Shown: positions 7,772 to 16,045, numbered from the stretch's first letter. The stretch: 26,498 nucleotides of DNA from an uncultured Erysipelotrichaceae bacterium (GCA_902768065.1 CACXJP010000012.1:1-26498); one strand, 5' to 3'. Translations and numbers: made by a program. The notes: a model not told the origin generated them from the sequence alone.

Positions 7772-10486
7772 ATGCAAAATAAAGAAACAAATAGAAAAAG
7801 GATAGTAAAAAAGAAGAAATTAAAGAAAAATAATAGTTTTAAAATTGCAGCAGTTCTTGCAACAGTTGCACTACTACTATTGTGCTATATGACATTTGGA
7901 ATAGAAATGACAATTCTTATAGCAGCATTTATTGGAATAATAATTGGGATAGGATTGTTACTCGGAAAAATGAAGAATAAGAAAAAGCAAAGAAAAGTTG
8001 TTAGTTTATTGCTTATTATGTTCTTATCTGTAGGTATTGTTGCACTATGTGGATTCTGTATATTTATGATATACATTAAAATCGAAGCCGATCCAAAATA
8101 TAAAAATGCAAAACTAAATACATTAGAAGTATCAAGAATATATGACAAAGATGGTAAAGAGTTCGCAAAAATCGGATCAGAAAACAGAGAAAAAGTAAAA
8201 TATGAACAATTACCAGAAGTACTTGTTGATGCAATCATTGCAACAGAGGATGCAAGATTCTATCAACATAATGGTTTCGATACACCAAGATTTATCAAAG
8301 CATCTATTGGACAAATAATGGGACACTCAGATGCAGGTGGAGCTTCTACATTAACAATGCAAGTTGTTAAAAACAGTTTCACTGATAAATATGGAGAAAA
8401 GAAATCAGGAGCGTCAGGTATTACAAGAAAATTTGAAGATATATATTTAGCAATATTTAAATTAGAAAGAGAATATTCAAAAGAAGAAATAATTGAATTC
8501 TATGTTAACAACCACTTCCTTGGAGGTAACATCTATGGAGTTCAAGAAGCATCAGAAGCTTATTTTGGAAAAGATGTAAGTGATCTAAATCTAAGTGAAG
8601 CATCAATTCTAGCTGGAATGTTTAAATCACCAAATGCATTTAAACCAACAGCTAATCCAGAAAATGCAGCAAAGAGAAGAAAAACAGTATTATATCTAAT
8701 GCGTAGACATGGATATATAACTGAAGAAGAAGAAGAAATAGCAAATTCAATTCCAATAGAATCACTAACATCAAATGCTCAAAAAGAAAGTGAAAATCCA
8801 TATCAAGGATATATCGATACTGTCGTTGATGAATTAAAAGAAACATATGGAGTTAACCCATATACTACTCCACTACTTGTATATACAAACTTAGATAGAG
8901 ATAAACAAAACGGAGTAAACTCAGTTCTAGCAGGAGAAAACTTTGATTGGAAAGATGATAGAGTTCAAGCAGGAGTTGCAGTTCTAGATTCAGAAACTGG
9001 TAAAATACTTGCAATTGGTAATGGTAGAAATGTTAACTCAAGAAGTAATAGTAATGCTGATCAATACAACTATGCTACAGAAATTCATAGACAACCAGGA
9101 TCAACTGCAAAACCATTATTCGACTATGGTCCAGGTATAGAGTATAATAACTGGTCAACATATGAACAATTTGTTGATGAACCATATACTTATTCAAGTG
9201 GACGTAAGATAAACAACTGGGATAGACAATATCATGGACAAATGTCTTTAAGAACAGCATTAAAAGATTCAAGAAATATTCCTGCACTTAAAGCATTCCA
9301 ACAAAATGATAAGACAAAAGTTAGAGACTTTGTTACAAGCTTAGGTATTACACCTGAAGTATGTAATAGTGGATATAAATATGATGTAGATAAAAAGAAA
9401 TGTTACAATCCTAAAAATAAAAATGATGTTACAGATCCAATTGATCTACACGAAGCACATGCAATTGGAGCATTTACAGGTGTATCTCCTCTTGAAATGG
9501 CAGGAGCATATGCAGCTTTCTCAAACGGAGGATATTATAATAAACCATATGCAGTTGAAAAAGTTAAATTTAGACAATCAGGAAGAGAAGAAACACATAA
9601 ATCAGACAAAAAACAAGTTATGTCAGATGCTACAGCATATATGATTGCAAGTGTATTACAAGACGTTGCATTATATGATGGAACACCTAATAACGTAGCA
9701 TGTAAAACAGGTACAACAAACTTTGATGCAAATACAATGGAAAACTATGGAATGCCAGATGATGCTGTTAGAGATTCATGGGTAATTGGATTCTCAACAA
9801 AAACAGTAATTGGTATGTGGTATGGTTATGATGCACAAACAAAAGAATTAATACAACAAGGTTATGTATTACATAATATTCCAGCTACAATGGCTAAGGA
9901 TAGATTATTTAGAGCTTTAGTATTTGCTGGAGCTATGGAATCTGATAGAGCAGAATTCGTAATGCCTTCAAGCGTTGTAAAAATTGGAATTGCTCCTGGA
10001 AGTAATCCTCCAAAATTAGCAGCACCTGGTGGTGGAGCAGTATATGAATTATTTAAAAAAGGTCATGAACCAACAGAATATGATACTACAAGCTATAAGA
10101 TTCCTGCACCAAGTGGATTCTCAGTAAAAGAATCAGGAGGTAAAGCAATCCTTTCATGGAATGCAGTTAACCCAGGAGCACTTGGAAAAGATGAATATGG
10201 AAAATTTGGTTATAACGTATATAAAGATGGTGTATTACTAGAATGGACAGATAAAACATCATACACATATAATCCTTCATCAGGAAGTATATATGGAACA
10301 TATAAAGTAGTAGCTACATATAAATCATATAGTGGATTACAAAGTGATGCAGCAACTGCTAAGTTGGAAGCAAGAAAAACTGATCCAACTCCAACAACAA
10401 CTCCATCCCCATCACCAACAACAACTCCTGAGCCGTCACCAACGCCAACAGTTGTTCCAGAGCCAACAACTACAACAGAGCCATAA
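7772..10486 (+). CDS. ponA: Class A penicillin-binding protein 1A/1B (bifunctional peptidoglycan synthase)
   Basis: Polymerises glycan strands and cross-links peptides outside the membrane. The 904-residue product has a lysine-rich N-terminus and three hydrophobic segments (about 24-43, 45-65, 76-103) where one is usual. The glycosyltransferase (GT51) domain follows, with ATEDARFYQHNGFD (catalytic Glu about 159), GGASTLTMQVVKN and EFYVNNHFLGGNIYG. The transpeptidase domain has STAK (Ser about 444), SRN (about 500-502) and KTGT (about 645-648). The C-terminus carries a fibronectin-III-like domain (about 778-868) and a Pro/Thr-rich tail, suited to wall spanning. The ATG at 7772 has GGAGG 8 nt upstream; a TTG 15 nt earlier overlaps recU and the site itself. 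It is the second gene of the recU-ponA operon and ends at a bidirectional terminator shared with nth. Confidence 0.97.
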   Translation: MQNKETNRKRIVKKKKLKKNNSFKIAAVLATVALLLLCYMTFGIEMTILIAAFIGIIIGIGLLLGKMKNKKKQRKVVSLLLIMFLSVGIVALCGFCIFMIYIKIEADPKYKNAKLNTLEVSRIYDKDGKEFAKIGSENREKVKYEQLPEVLVDAIIATEDARFYQHNGFDTPRFIKASIGQIMGHSDAGGASTLTMQVVKNSFTDKYGEKKSGASGITRKFEDIYLAIFKLEREYSKEEIIEFYVNNHFLGGNIYGVQEASEAYFGKDVSDLNLSEASILAGMFKSPNAFKPTANPENAAKRRKTVLYLMRRHGYITEEEEEIANSIPIESLTSNAQKESENPYQGYIDTVVDELKETYGVNPYTTPLLVYTNLDRDKQNGVNSVLAGENFDWKDDRVQAGVAVLDSETGKILAIGNGRNVNSRSNSNADQYNYATEIHRQPGSTAKPLFDYGPGIEYNNWSTYEQFVDEPYTYSSGRKINNWDRQYHGQMSLRTALKDSRNIPALKAFQQNDKTKVRDFVTSLGITPEVCNSGYKYDVDKKKCYNPKNKNDVTDPIDLHEAHAIGAFTGVSPLEMAGAYAAFSNGGYYNKPYAVEKVKFRQSGREETHKSDKKQVMSDATAYMIASVLQDVALYDGTPNNVACKTGTTNFDANTMENYGMPDDAVRDSWVIGFSTKTVIGMWYGYDAQTKELIQQGYVLHNIPATMAKDRLFRALVFAGAMESDRAEFVMPSSVVKIGIAPGSNPPKLAAPGGGAVYELFKKGHEPTEYDTTSYKIPAPSGFSVKESGGKAILSWNAVNPGALGKDEYGKFGYNVYKDGVLLEWTDKTSYTYNPSSGSIYGTYKVVATYKSYSGLQSDAATAKLEARKTDPTPTTTPSPSPTTTPEPSPTPTVVPEPTTTTEP

Positions 10487-10487
10487 T

Positions 10488-10517
10488 AAAAAGAAGATCA
10501 TAAGATCTTCTTTTTTT
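10488..10517. terminator. Bidirectional terminator between ponA and nth
   Basis: A perfect 12-bp stem (AAAAAGAAGATC / GATCTTCTTTTT, 10488-10499 with 10504-10515) with a 4-nt loop gives T-tracts on both strands. It serves ponA from the left and nth from the right; the nth stop lies across the loop. Confidence 0.88.
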
Positions 10518-11121
10518 CACCACAAATATCTTTTAATTCACAATTAGTACAAATTGGTTTAATTGCTTTACAATAATATCTACCAAATAAAACCAATTGC
10601 AAATGTCTTCTCCCCCACTCTTTTTCTGGAAACTTCTTCATAAGTTTTTTTTCTATTGTTAACACATCATCATTTTTTCTTGCTATTTTAAGTCGCTTTG
10701 ATACTCTCTCAACATGAGTATCAACAGCAATCGCAGGAATATCATAATATTCACTCAAGAAAACATTTATAGTTTTTCTACCAACACCAGGCATTTTTAA
10801 AAGTAAATCTCTATCTTTTGGAACAAGACCATTATAATCATTATATAAAATTGCAGCTATATTCTTTATATAAGACGCTTTTTTTCTAAAAGATCCAATT
10901 GGTCTAAGAAGAGACTCTAAGTCATTTATATCAGCCATACTAAGCTTATACAAAGTATTATATTTACTAAATAATATCGGAGTAACAGTATTAACTCTAA
11001 CATCTGTTGTTTGTGCACTTAAAACAACTGCTATTAATAACTCATAATCATTATCATATTTTAATTCACACCTTGGATTAGGAAATAATTCATCAAGATA
11101 AGCACCAATATTACTCATCAT
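10498..11121 (-). CDS. nth: Endonuclease III (DNA glycosylase/AP lyase)
   Basis: Base-excision repair enzyme removing oxidised pyrimidines. About 207 residues. Visible signatures: LSAQTTD near the N-terminus, the helix-hairpin-helix LLKMPGVGRKT with the catalytic Lys, VDTHVERVSKRL with the catalytic Asp, and the C-terminal [4Fe-4S] motif C-x6-C-x2-C-x5-C (CKAIKPICTNCELKDIC). The ATG at 11121 (or 11118) overlaps the 3' end of dnaD by about 10 bp, so translation is coupled; a TTG at 11139 is also open but would extend past the family's usual N-terminus. dnaD-nth is the Bacillus order. The terminator stem encodes the KKKI near the C-terminus. Confidence 0.96.
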   Translation of the reverse strand: MMSNIGAYLDELFPNPRCELKYDNDYELLIAVVLSAQTTDVRVNTVTPILFSKYNTLYKLSMADINDLESLLRPIGSFRKKASYIKNIAAILYNDYNGLVPKDRDLLLKMPGVGRKTINVFLSEYYDIPAIAVDTHVERVSKRLKIARKNDDVLTIEKKLMKKFPEKEWGRRHLQLVLFGRYYCKAIKPICTNCELKDICGEKKKIL

Positions 11122-11797
11122 CGAACCAATTCCAATCAACTATATCCATATCAATATTATCATCATTATCCTTAGAATTCATAGTACTTGACTTTCTTTT
11201 CTTTCTATTTTCCTCAACATCCTTAACAGTAGTAAATCCTTTTTTACCCCACTCAAATAAAATCTTATCAATATATTTTAAATTAGATACTCCATTAAAA
11301 ACAGCTTCTTTAACAGCCTCTTTAATAAGCTCATCACTAAATTTACTCTCTGTCCATGCTTTGATAATCTCATACTCAATTGGACTAAGAGTCCTTCCAA
11401 ATTCCTTTTCTATCACTTCATATATGGTAGAATTATTTACCTCTTCCTTTTTTTCATCACTTACTTCATTAATTATTTGCATCTTAAGTTTGTTATAAAA
11501 ACCATCTAATAAAACTATATCTTCCATAAATCCTTTTTCATTCTTCTTAACATCTACTTTAATCATATCCTTATCAGATAAATTACTTACTAATTCCATA
11601 ACCTTTGAAATATCAATCCCCATGTCATCAGATATCTTATCAGGATTAAAAGCAAACTCATTACCATTATTATATAAGTACATCATAAAAATAAATTCAT
11701 CTGAATTTAGCTTTAATTCCCTATAATTCTTTAAGATATATATAGGAATTACAATATTACCATCCATTAAAATTTCAGTTAGTTTTGAACTTTTCAT
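11111..11797 (-). CDS. dnaD: DNA replication initiation protein DnaD
   Basis: Primosomal protein of low-GC Firmicutes that acts with DnaA, DnaB and DnaI to load the replicative helicase and remodels DNA. The 228-residue product has an N-terminal winged-helix domain (about 1-105; oligomerisation) and a C-terminal DnaB_2 domain (about 120-205) with LSPIEYEIIKAWTESKFSDE and the signature YIDKILFEWGKKG. The tail is charged, ending DWNWFDDE. The ATG at 11797 is chosen; an in-frame ATG at 11809 touches the AGGAG site and would have no spacing. The stop codon overlaps the start of nth. It lies downstream of a membrane-protein gene but after that gene's terminator. Confidence 0.93.
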   Translation of the reverse strand: MKSSKLTEILMDGNIVIPIYILKNYRELKLNSDEFIFMMYLYNNGNEFAFNPDKISDDMGIDISKVMELVSNLSDKDMIKVDVKKNEKGFMEDIVLLDGFYNKLKMQIINEVSDEKKEEVNNSTIYEVIEKEFGRTLSPIEYEIIKAWTESKFSDELIKEAVKEAVFNGVSNLKYIDKILFEWGKKGFTTVKDVEENRKKRKSSTMNSKDNDDNIDMDIVDWNWFDDE

Positions 11798-11844
11798 GAA
11801 TATACTCATCTCCTATTAATTAATAATATCATAACAAAAACAAA

Positions 11845-11899
11845 ATATCAAAAAAAGAAGAATCTATTTAAATAAATTACTTAAATCAGATTCTTCTTT
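11845..11899 (-). terminator. Intrinsic terminator after the 11864-13060 gene
   Basis: A perfect 12-bp stem (AAAGAAGAATCT / AGATTCTTCTTT, 11888-11899 with 11854-11865), a 22-nt loop and a T run on the reverse strand. The stem encodes part of the C-terminus; the TAG stop is at the loop edge. Confidence 0.75.
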
Positions 11900-13060
11900 A
11901 TTAGATTTTGAATCACCATCATCTACTGTTCCCAAAACAGAATTAACAGTAGTATTTAAAGGTAAAGTACCTTGTTCCTCTGGAGCAGAATAATTCAAAT
12001 CAATTATTTCATTTCCTGTTCCTGAAGAAACATTCATATTATCCTCTTGTGATTGAACAGCATTTGGATCAACATTAACATTTATTTGATCTTCACTCAA
12101 AGTATTATTAACTTGACTACTAGTATTTCTCACTACATTTGTAGTAACATAATCTCTTGTTACAGGCTCAAACATTAATAAATCATATTTCTTAGTTATT
12201 AATTTAATAATATCTAATATAAATGCAGCTGAACTAACAAAAGATAAAATGTAATATATGAATCTAAAACCAAGGAAGAATAAAACAAAAGATGCAATTA
12301 ATACCAATAGATATATTTTACCAATTATCGAACCAAAAGCTAAACTTACAGCCAAATAATTATTTCCTATTGGAATATAAGCAATAGGTGTTGAAGTAGC
12401 ATTCATCCTCTTATTTAATTCATTTAAAATAATTCCTGTTACTACATATGAAACAATTAATACTAATAATGCAGTAAATATTAAAGTGTAATTAATTTTA
12501 CCTGAAAGCTCTATGAACTCTTGTTGTGGTGTTTTTTTTGCATCAGATATTTTACCTTTTGATATTTCTTCAAGTGTTAAACCAGCATATTTATCATATC
12601 CACCTATGTGACAATATGCATTTTCATCTAATACAGAATAGTATGCTATATCTTTTGAAGATTTTTCTTCAACAAAATATTTATTAGAGACCTTTATATT
12701 AAATGGTACAGACTCTTTACCCTTTATTTTAAATTGAGAAAATTCCCCATCTAAATCTTTTTCAGAACAATAAGTTGCAAAACCAATATTTTTCTTATCT
12801 TTATCAAAAAGTAAAATATTAATACTAACATATTGTGATTTATCTGTATTATTTACAATAGATCCAAAATTAAATTGAGAACTATCACTATTTTGATCAT
12901 AAACATAGCTCATACTATTATAAGTAAATGTATCTGTGGCAGTTGATGAAGACTCACTTATAGAATACAACTTATTTTGATCTTCAACTGCATTAACACC
13001 TATAATAATTAAAAAATAAAAAACAAATATAACTAACATATATTTAATAATTTTATTCAC
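11864..13060 (-). CDS. Exported multi-pass membrane protein of unknown function
   Basis: I do not recognise a named family. The 398-residue product starts with a signal-like segment (about 4-22, ending GVNA), followed by an external domain of about 160 residues. Its pattern (SMSYVYDQNSDSSQFNFGSI, VNNTDKSQYVSINILLFDKD) resembles the FxLYD-type immunoglobulin-like fold, with two cysteines (SEKD and HIGG regions). A membrane helix follows near 193-213 and a hydrophobic block at about 235-290 (two or three more helices, beginning IPIGNNYLAVSLAFG). The tail is about 100 residues rich in Asn, Gln, Ser and acidic residues, probably cytoplasmic. A GTG start at 13060 is best spaced from AGGAG; it overlaps the cca stop by 8 bp, so it is coupled to cca. 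An envelope role is a guess. Confidence 0.8.
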   Translation of the reverse strand: MNKIIKYMLVIFVFYFLIIIGVNAVEDQNKLYSISESSSTATDTFTYNSMSYVYDQNSDSSQFNFGSIVNNTDKSQYVSINILLFDKDKKNIGFATYCSEKDLDGEFSQFKIKGKESVPFNIKVSNKYFVEEKSSKDIAYYSVLDENAYCHIGGYDKYAGLTLEEISKGKISDAKKTPQQEFIELSGKINYTLIFTALLVLIVSYVVTGIILNELNKRMNATSTPIAYIPIGNNYLAVSLAFGSIIGKIYLLVLIASFVLFFLGFRFIYYILSFVSSAAFILDIIKLITKKYDLLMFEPVTRDYVTTNVVRNTSSQVNNTLSEDQINVNVDPNAVQSQEDNMNVSSGTGNEIIDLNYSAPEEQGTLPLNTTVNSVLGTVDDGDSKSNKEESDLSNLFK

Positions 13061-14168
13061 AAATATCACACTCCTGTTTATATTTATCTTGTATATATTT
13101 TACTATCTCACTATTGGAATTTGCAAGTCTCCTATATAATATTTCTCTCTCAATATCCTCATATATATCTTTCAAATACTTTCCTGGTTTCCTATTTAAA
13201 ATACTCATTATTTGATCAGAATCTATATCTATCTCATCTCTACACTTTATAACCAAATTATTATACGATTTAGTAATCTTTTTTAAATCAATACCTTTTA
13301 TTGAAGCAGAACAACTATTTACATATAATCCATATTTAAATAGAACAACTGGATCTAAATTATTATATTTTTTTGACTCATTTATATCATTAATTAAATC
13401 AAGTTCATTCTTATTAAAAGGATATTTATCATTATTTAAAATACTCCAAATTCCAATAGAGCTATTAACTCCAGATCCCAATATATCTTTTATATTAGGT
13501 AATTCTAGTTCTTCCTCCAAACCAAAATCTAATAGTAAATTTATACCCTTATCTCTATTTGGACTGCTAAATATCTTATCTAATTCATTTTTCTTCCTAT
13601 AATAAGACAAATCTTTCACAAGTCTTTTATGTTTTCTAATTGCATCAACAACATCATCCGCTAAATTAAAATCTAAAATAGTAGCAAATCTAATAGCTCT
13701 CAAGATACGTAAACTGTCCTCTTTGAATTTATAATCAGCATCTCCAACACATCTAATAATATGATCTTCAATGTCTTTTTGTCCACCCAAATAATCTAAT
13801 ATTTTTCCATCTTCATCAATACATAACGTATTAATTATAAAGTCTCTTCTTAATAAATCAGTATACAAATCATCAATATATTTAATCTCAATAGGTTTTC
13901 TATTATTTATGTAACCTATTTCTTTTCTAAAAGTAGTTATCTCAAACTTTATACCATTTTTATTAACAATAACTGAACCATATTCTTCATTTGGTAAACA
14001 ACTATCTTTAAATATTTCTTTTATTTCTTTAGGCGTTGCATTAGTAGTAATATCAATATCATTAGACTCTATTCCTAATATATGATCCCTTACAAATCCA
14101 CCTACGATATAAGCTTTGTAAGAATTACTAGTAAGTTCCTTAAGTAATTTTAAAGCAACATCTAGCAT
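13053..14168 (-). CDS. cca: CCA tRNA nucleotidyltransferase (CCA-adding enzyme)
   Basis: Adds or repairs the 3' CCA of tRNAs without a nucleic-acid template. The 371 residues carry class II signatures in order: IVGGFVRDHILG (about 21-32), the metal-binding DID in NDIDITT, RRDFIINTL (about 110), and RILRAIRFA (about 152-160) for base recognition, followed by the KKNELDKIF helix. The C-terminal half is diverged, as usual for this family. An AGGTGGTG site precedes the ATG at 14168. A TGTTATAAT extended -10 box lies just upstream, after the hup terminator. The downstream membrane-protein gene overlaps its stop and is probably co-transcribed. Confidence 0.94.
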   Translation of the reverse strand: MLDVALKLLKELTSNSYKAYIVGGFVRDHILGIESNDIDITTNATPKEIKEIFKDSCLPNEEYGSVIVNKNGIKFEITTFRKEIGYINNRKPIEIKYIDDLYTDLLRRDFIINTLCIDEDGKILDYLGGQKDIEDHIIRCVGDADYKFKEDSLRILRAIRFATILDFNLADDVVDAIRKHKRLVKDLSYYRKKNELDKIFSSPNRDKGINLLLDFGLEEELELPNIKDILGSGVNSSIGIWSILNNDKYPFNKNELDLINDINESKKYNNLDPVVLFKYGLYVNSCSASIKGIDLKKITKSYNNLVIKCRDEIDIDSDQIMSILNRKPGKYLKDIYEDIEREILYRRLANSNSEIVKYIQDKYKQECDICE

Positions 14169-14188
14169 TCAATTCACCACCTATAATA

Positions 14189-14197
14189 ATTATAACA
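14189..14197 (-). promoter_or_regulatory. Extended -10 promoter of cca
   Basis: The reverse strand reads TGTTATAAT (14197-14189), a perfect extended -10 with TATAAT, directly after the hup terminator T-tract and 20 nt before the cca start. A -35 is not recognisable. Confidence 0.55.
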
Positions 14198-14235
14198 CAA
14201 AAAAAAAGAAAAAAACCCAAAAGAAGGTTTTTTTC
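14198..14235 (-). terminator. Intrinsic terminator of hup
   Basis: A perfect 10-bp stem (GAAAAAAACC / GGTTTTTTTC, 14226-14235 with 14208-14217), an 8-nt loop, then a long T-tract on the reverse strand, 12 nt after the hup stop. Confidence 0.85.
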
Positions 14236-14247
14236 CTATTATATCAA

Positions 14248-14520
14248 TTAGTTTACAGCGTCTTTTAAAGCAGATCCAGCTTTAAAAGTAACAGCGTTTC
14301 TAGCAGCAATTTTAACAGTTTCTCCTGTTCTAGGATTACGTCCTTCACGTGCAGCTCTTTTAGAAACAGCAAATGTACCAAATCCAACTAGAGGAACTTT
14401 ATCTCCTTTAGTTAAAGCTTCAGTGATTGCTGCAAAAGTTGCATCAATTGCTCTTGTAGAATCAGCTTTAGTTAATCCAGTAGCTGTAGCAACAGCTTCT
14501 ACTAATTCAACTTTCTTCAT
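14248..14520 (-). CDS. hup: DNA-binding protein HU
   Basis: Histone-like dimeric protein that bends and compacts DNA; it is among the most abundant nucleoid proteins. The 90 residues match HU exactly in length and pattern: MKKVELVEAVATATGLTKAD, GDKVPLVGFGTFAV, and the DNA-clamping arm with GRNPRTGETVKI and its intercalating proline. A GGGAGG site lies 7-12 nt upstream. The leader contains an inverted repeat that, with the likely promoter, would sit at the very 5' end of the mRNA. A strong terminator follows. In Bacillus hbs lies beside spoIVA; here the two are about 5 kb apart with der between. Confidence 0.98.
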   Translation of the reverse strand: MKKVELVEAVATATGLTKADSTRAIDATFAAITEALTKGDKVPLVGFGTFAVSKRAAREGRNPRTGETVKIAARNAVTFKAGSALKDAVN

Positions 14521-14543
14521 TATTATACCTCCCTATAAAATAC

Positions 14544-14562
14544 TAAGCACATGTTATGCTTA
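14544..14562 (-). promoter_or_regulatory. Inverted repeat / 5' stem-loop in the hup leader
   Basis: TAAGCA (14544-14549) and TGCTTA (14557-14562) form a perfect 6-bp inverted repeat that extends inward by a G-U and an A-U pair to leave a 3-nt loop. It lies 24 nt before the start codon, upstream of the ribosome binding site. Confidence 0.5.
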
Positions 14563-14569
14563 CATATTA

Positions 14570-14598
14570 AAATTATCACGATTTTATTTAAAAAGCAA
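14570..14598 (-). promoter_or_regulatory. Candidate hup promoter
   Basis: The reverse strand has TTGCTT (14598-14593), a 17-bp spacer ending in TGA, and TAATTT (14575-14570). The hexamers are weak, but the spacing and the extended -10 TG fit. It predicts a transcript starting near 14563, at the foot of the stem-loop. Confidence 0.4.
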
Positions 14599-14601
14599 GA
14601 A

Positions 14602-14946
14602 TTATAGCCTAAAATTACCAAGTTTTTCATTAATTTGACTAAGTAATGAAACAATATGACCAATTGCAAATATAAATAATGATAATAATCCTCCTGAAAT
14701 CCATATTAATATCATCAAAGAAAAATTAAATTGTGTAGACAAACAAGTCGCAGAATAGAAATAAGAAGACGCCTCACAAGTTGCAAATAAGTTACCTAAT
14801 ATGATACCTAAAAAGAAAACAATAATAAATAATCCTACTGCCAATACTTGATAAAAATTCAAAGGATATTTTTTTACCTCTTTAGTAAGAGAATTAACTT
14901 TAGGTAAATCTCTCTTAGCTTTAGAAATCTCTTCAAAGAAATTCAT
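14602..14946 (-). CDS. Small two-helix membrane protein of unknown function
   Basis: I do not recognise this family. The 114-residue product has a charged N-terminal stretch, two membrane helices (about 32-53 and 75-98) and a 20-residue loop holding two cysteines (57 and 68). By the positive-inside pattern that loop would be outside, and the cysteines could pair. The start follows the previous gene's TAG by 2 nt, with AAGGGGA inside that gene as the ribosome binding site, so both are made together. It is plausible as a partner subunit of the larger membrane protein encoded just upstream. No terminator is seen before the hup promoter. Confidence 0.75.
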   Translation of the reverse strand: MNFFEEISKAKRDLPKVNSLTKEVKKYPLNFYQVLAVGLFIIVFFLGIILGNLFATCEASSYFYSATCLSTQFNFSLMILIWISGGLLSLFIFAIGHIVSLLSQINEKLGNFRL

Positions 14947-14948
14947 AT

Positions 14949-16016
14949 CTACTTATCCCCTTTCTTTTTTACTACTTTACTCTCTTTAATAGCTTTTTTA
15001 TTTTTATCAGAACTCTTTGTACTTTTCTTTACCGATTTATCAGACTTTTTTGATTTTTTTAAAACAGGCTTCTCTTTTTCATCACCATTATATTTATCAA
15101 TCAACTCATCAGTCTTTTTCTTTATAGTCTCACTAGTTTCCTTTATTTTATCCTTAGCATCATCTATCTTTTCATCTATATCAAGTTTATCAACAAATTC
15201 TTCTGTCTTTTGTTTCACGGCCTCAGTAGTTTCTTTTATTTTACCTTTCACATCATCTATCTTTTCATCTATATCGTGTTTATCAATAAAGTCATCAGTC
15301 TTATCCTTAATATTATCTTTAACATCACTTATTGTTTGTTTAATCTCTTCTATATCTTGATTAAGAGTCTCTTTTATTGAATCAAAATTACCATCATTAT
15401 TTACATCAAGTTTATTTTCATCTAAATACTCTCTATATAAATATATATATCTAGAAAATAAAACAATATATATAGCATCAAATATAGATACAACTAAACC
15501 ACTAATAACAACAGTAGAAATAAGATTTACTATTAATGTAAAAGTTATTAAGGCAAGCAATGTAGTGAAATAATAATCATTAGGTATCTCATTAAAAGGA
15601 GAATCTCCCAATTTAAATTCCTTCCAAGTTCTTGTATCTCTAAACATAGTATGGAATAAATATACTAATAATACTATATTCTCTACAAAAATAAATATTG
15701 TATTTAAAGAAAATGATTGAATTACAGTTAAAAAAGATGTAATACTTAACAATAAATATATAAAAATCAAAAATACATTAAAATAATTAAAATACTTTTT
15801 TCCAAAACTTGTCCTTATTGCAACAAAATAAACTAAAATAAGTAAATAAGATGTATTATGATTAATAACGCTACTAAATAATCTAAAAGAGCTATCACCT
15901 ACAACAGCAAAAGATTGACTACTTATTAACATCATAAGTATTACAACTATTATAAGTGTAGATATTAATCCAGCATTATCATACCATTTAACCGTATTGT
16001 TATCTTCCTTTTTCAT
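14949..16016 (-). CDS. Polytopic membrane protein with coiled-coil repeats and lysine-rich tail
   Basis: I do not recognise the family. The 355-residue product has about six hydrophobic segments in residues 15-195. A loop DVNNDGNFDSIKE (about 205-217) resembles a calcium-binding EF-hand/dockerin loop, except that position 12 is Lys. Next come charged amphipathic repeats: two clear 31-residue copies starting DIDEKIDD (at 250 and 281) and a degenerate one before them. The last 40 residues are almost only Lys, Ser, Asp and Val (KKSKKSDKSVKKSTKSSDKN), like histone H1 tails, and probably cytoplasmic. It has an extended -10 promoter, AGGATGGTGG upstream, and a small membrane-protein gene 2 nt downstream, followed by hup. 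A link to DNA or RNA at the membrane is inference. Confidence 0.8.
   Translation of the reverse strand: MKKEDNNTVKWYDNAGLISTLIIVVILMMLISSQSFAVVGDSSFRLFSSVINHNTSYLLILVYFVAIRTSFGKKYFNYFNVFLIFIYLLLSITSFLTVIQSFSLNTIFIFVENIVLLVYLFHTMFRDTRTWKEFKLGDSPFNEIPNDYYFTTLLALITFTLIVNLISTVVISGLVVSIFDAIYIVLFSRYIYLYREYLDENKLDVNNDGNFDSIKETLNQDIEEIKQTISDVKDNIKDKTDDFIDKHDIDEKIDDVKGKIKETTEAVKQKTEEFVDKLDIDEKIDDAKDKIKETSETIKKKTDELIDKYNGDEKEKPVLKKSKKSDKSVKKSTKSSDKNKKAIKESKVVKKKGDK
15083..15350 (-). repeat. 31-codon (93-bp) tandem repeats inside the membrane-protein gene
   Basis: The string CATCTATCTTTTCATCTATA occurs twice, from 15161 and 15254, exactly 93 bp apart, marking two direct in-frame copies. They encode DIDEKIDDVKGKIKETTEAV... 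and DIDEKIDDAKDKIKETSETI.... A degenerate third unit lies toward 15350. Confidence 0.75.
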
Positions 16017-16036
16017 TAAACCACCATCCTATTTTA

Positions 16037-16045
16037 ATTATATCA
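16037..16045 (-). promoter_or_regulatory. Extended -10 promoter for the 16016-14602 membrane-protein pair
   Basis: The reverse strand reads TGATATAAT (16045-16037), 20 nt before the start codon. No convincing -35 hexamer is present. Confidence 0.55.

Noticed and set aside
7885..8238. Reverse ORF inside ponA
   Set aside because: Antisense shadow of the membrane and glycosyltransferase region of PBP1A.
15083..15350. Regular 93-bp repeats considered as a CRISPR or satellite array
   Set aside because: The copies are in frame, diverged at wobble positions and encode amphipathic helices; there are no spacers.
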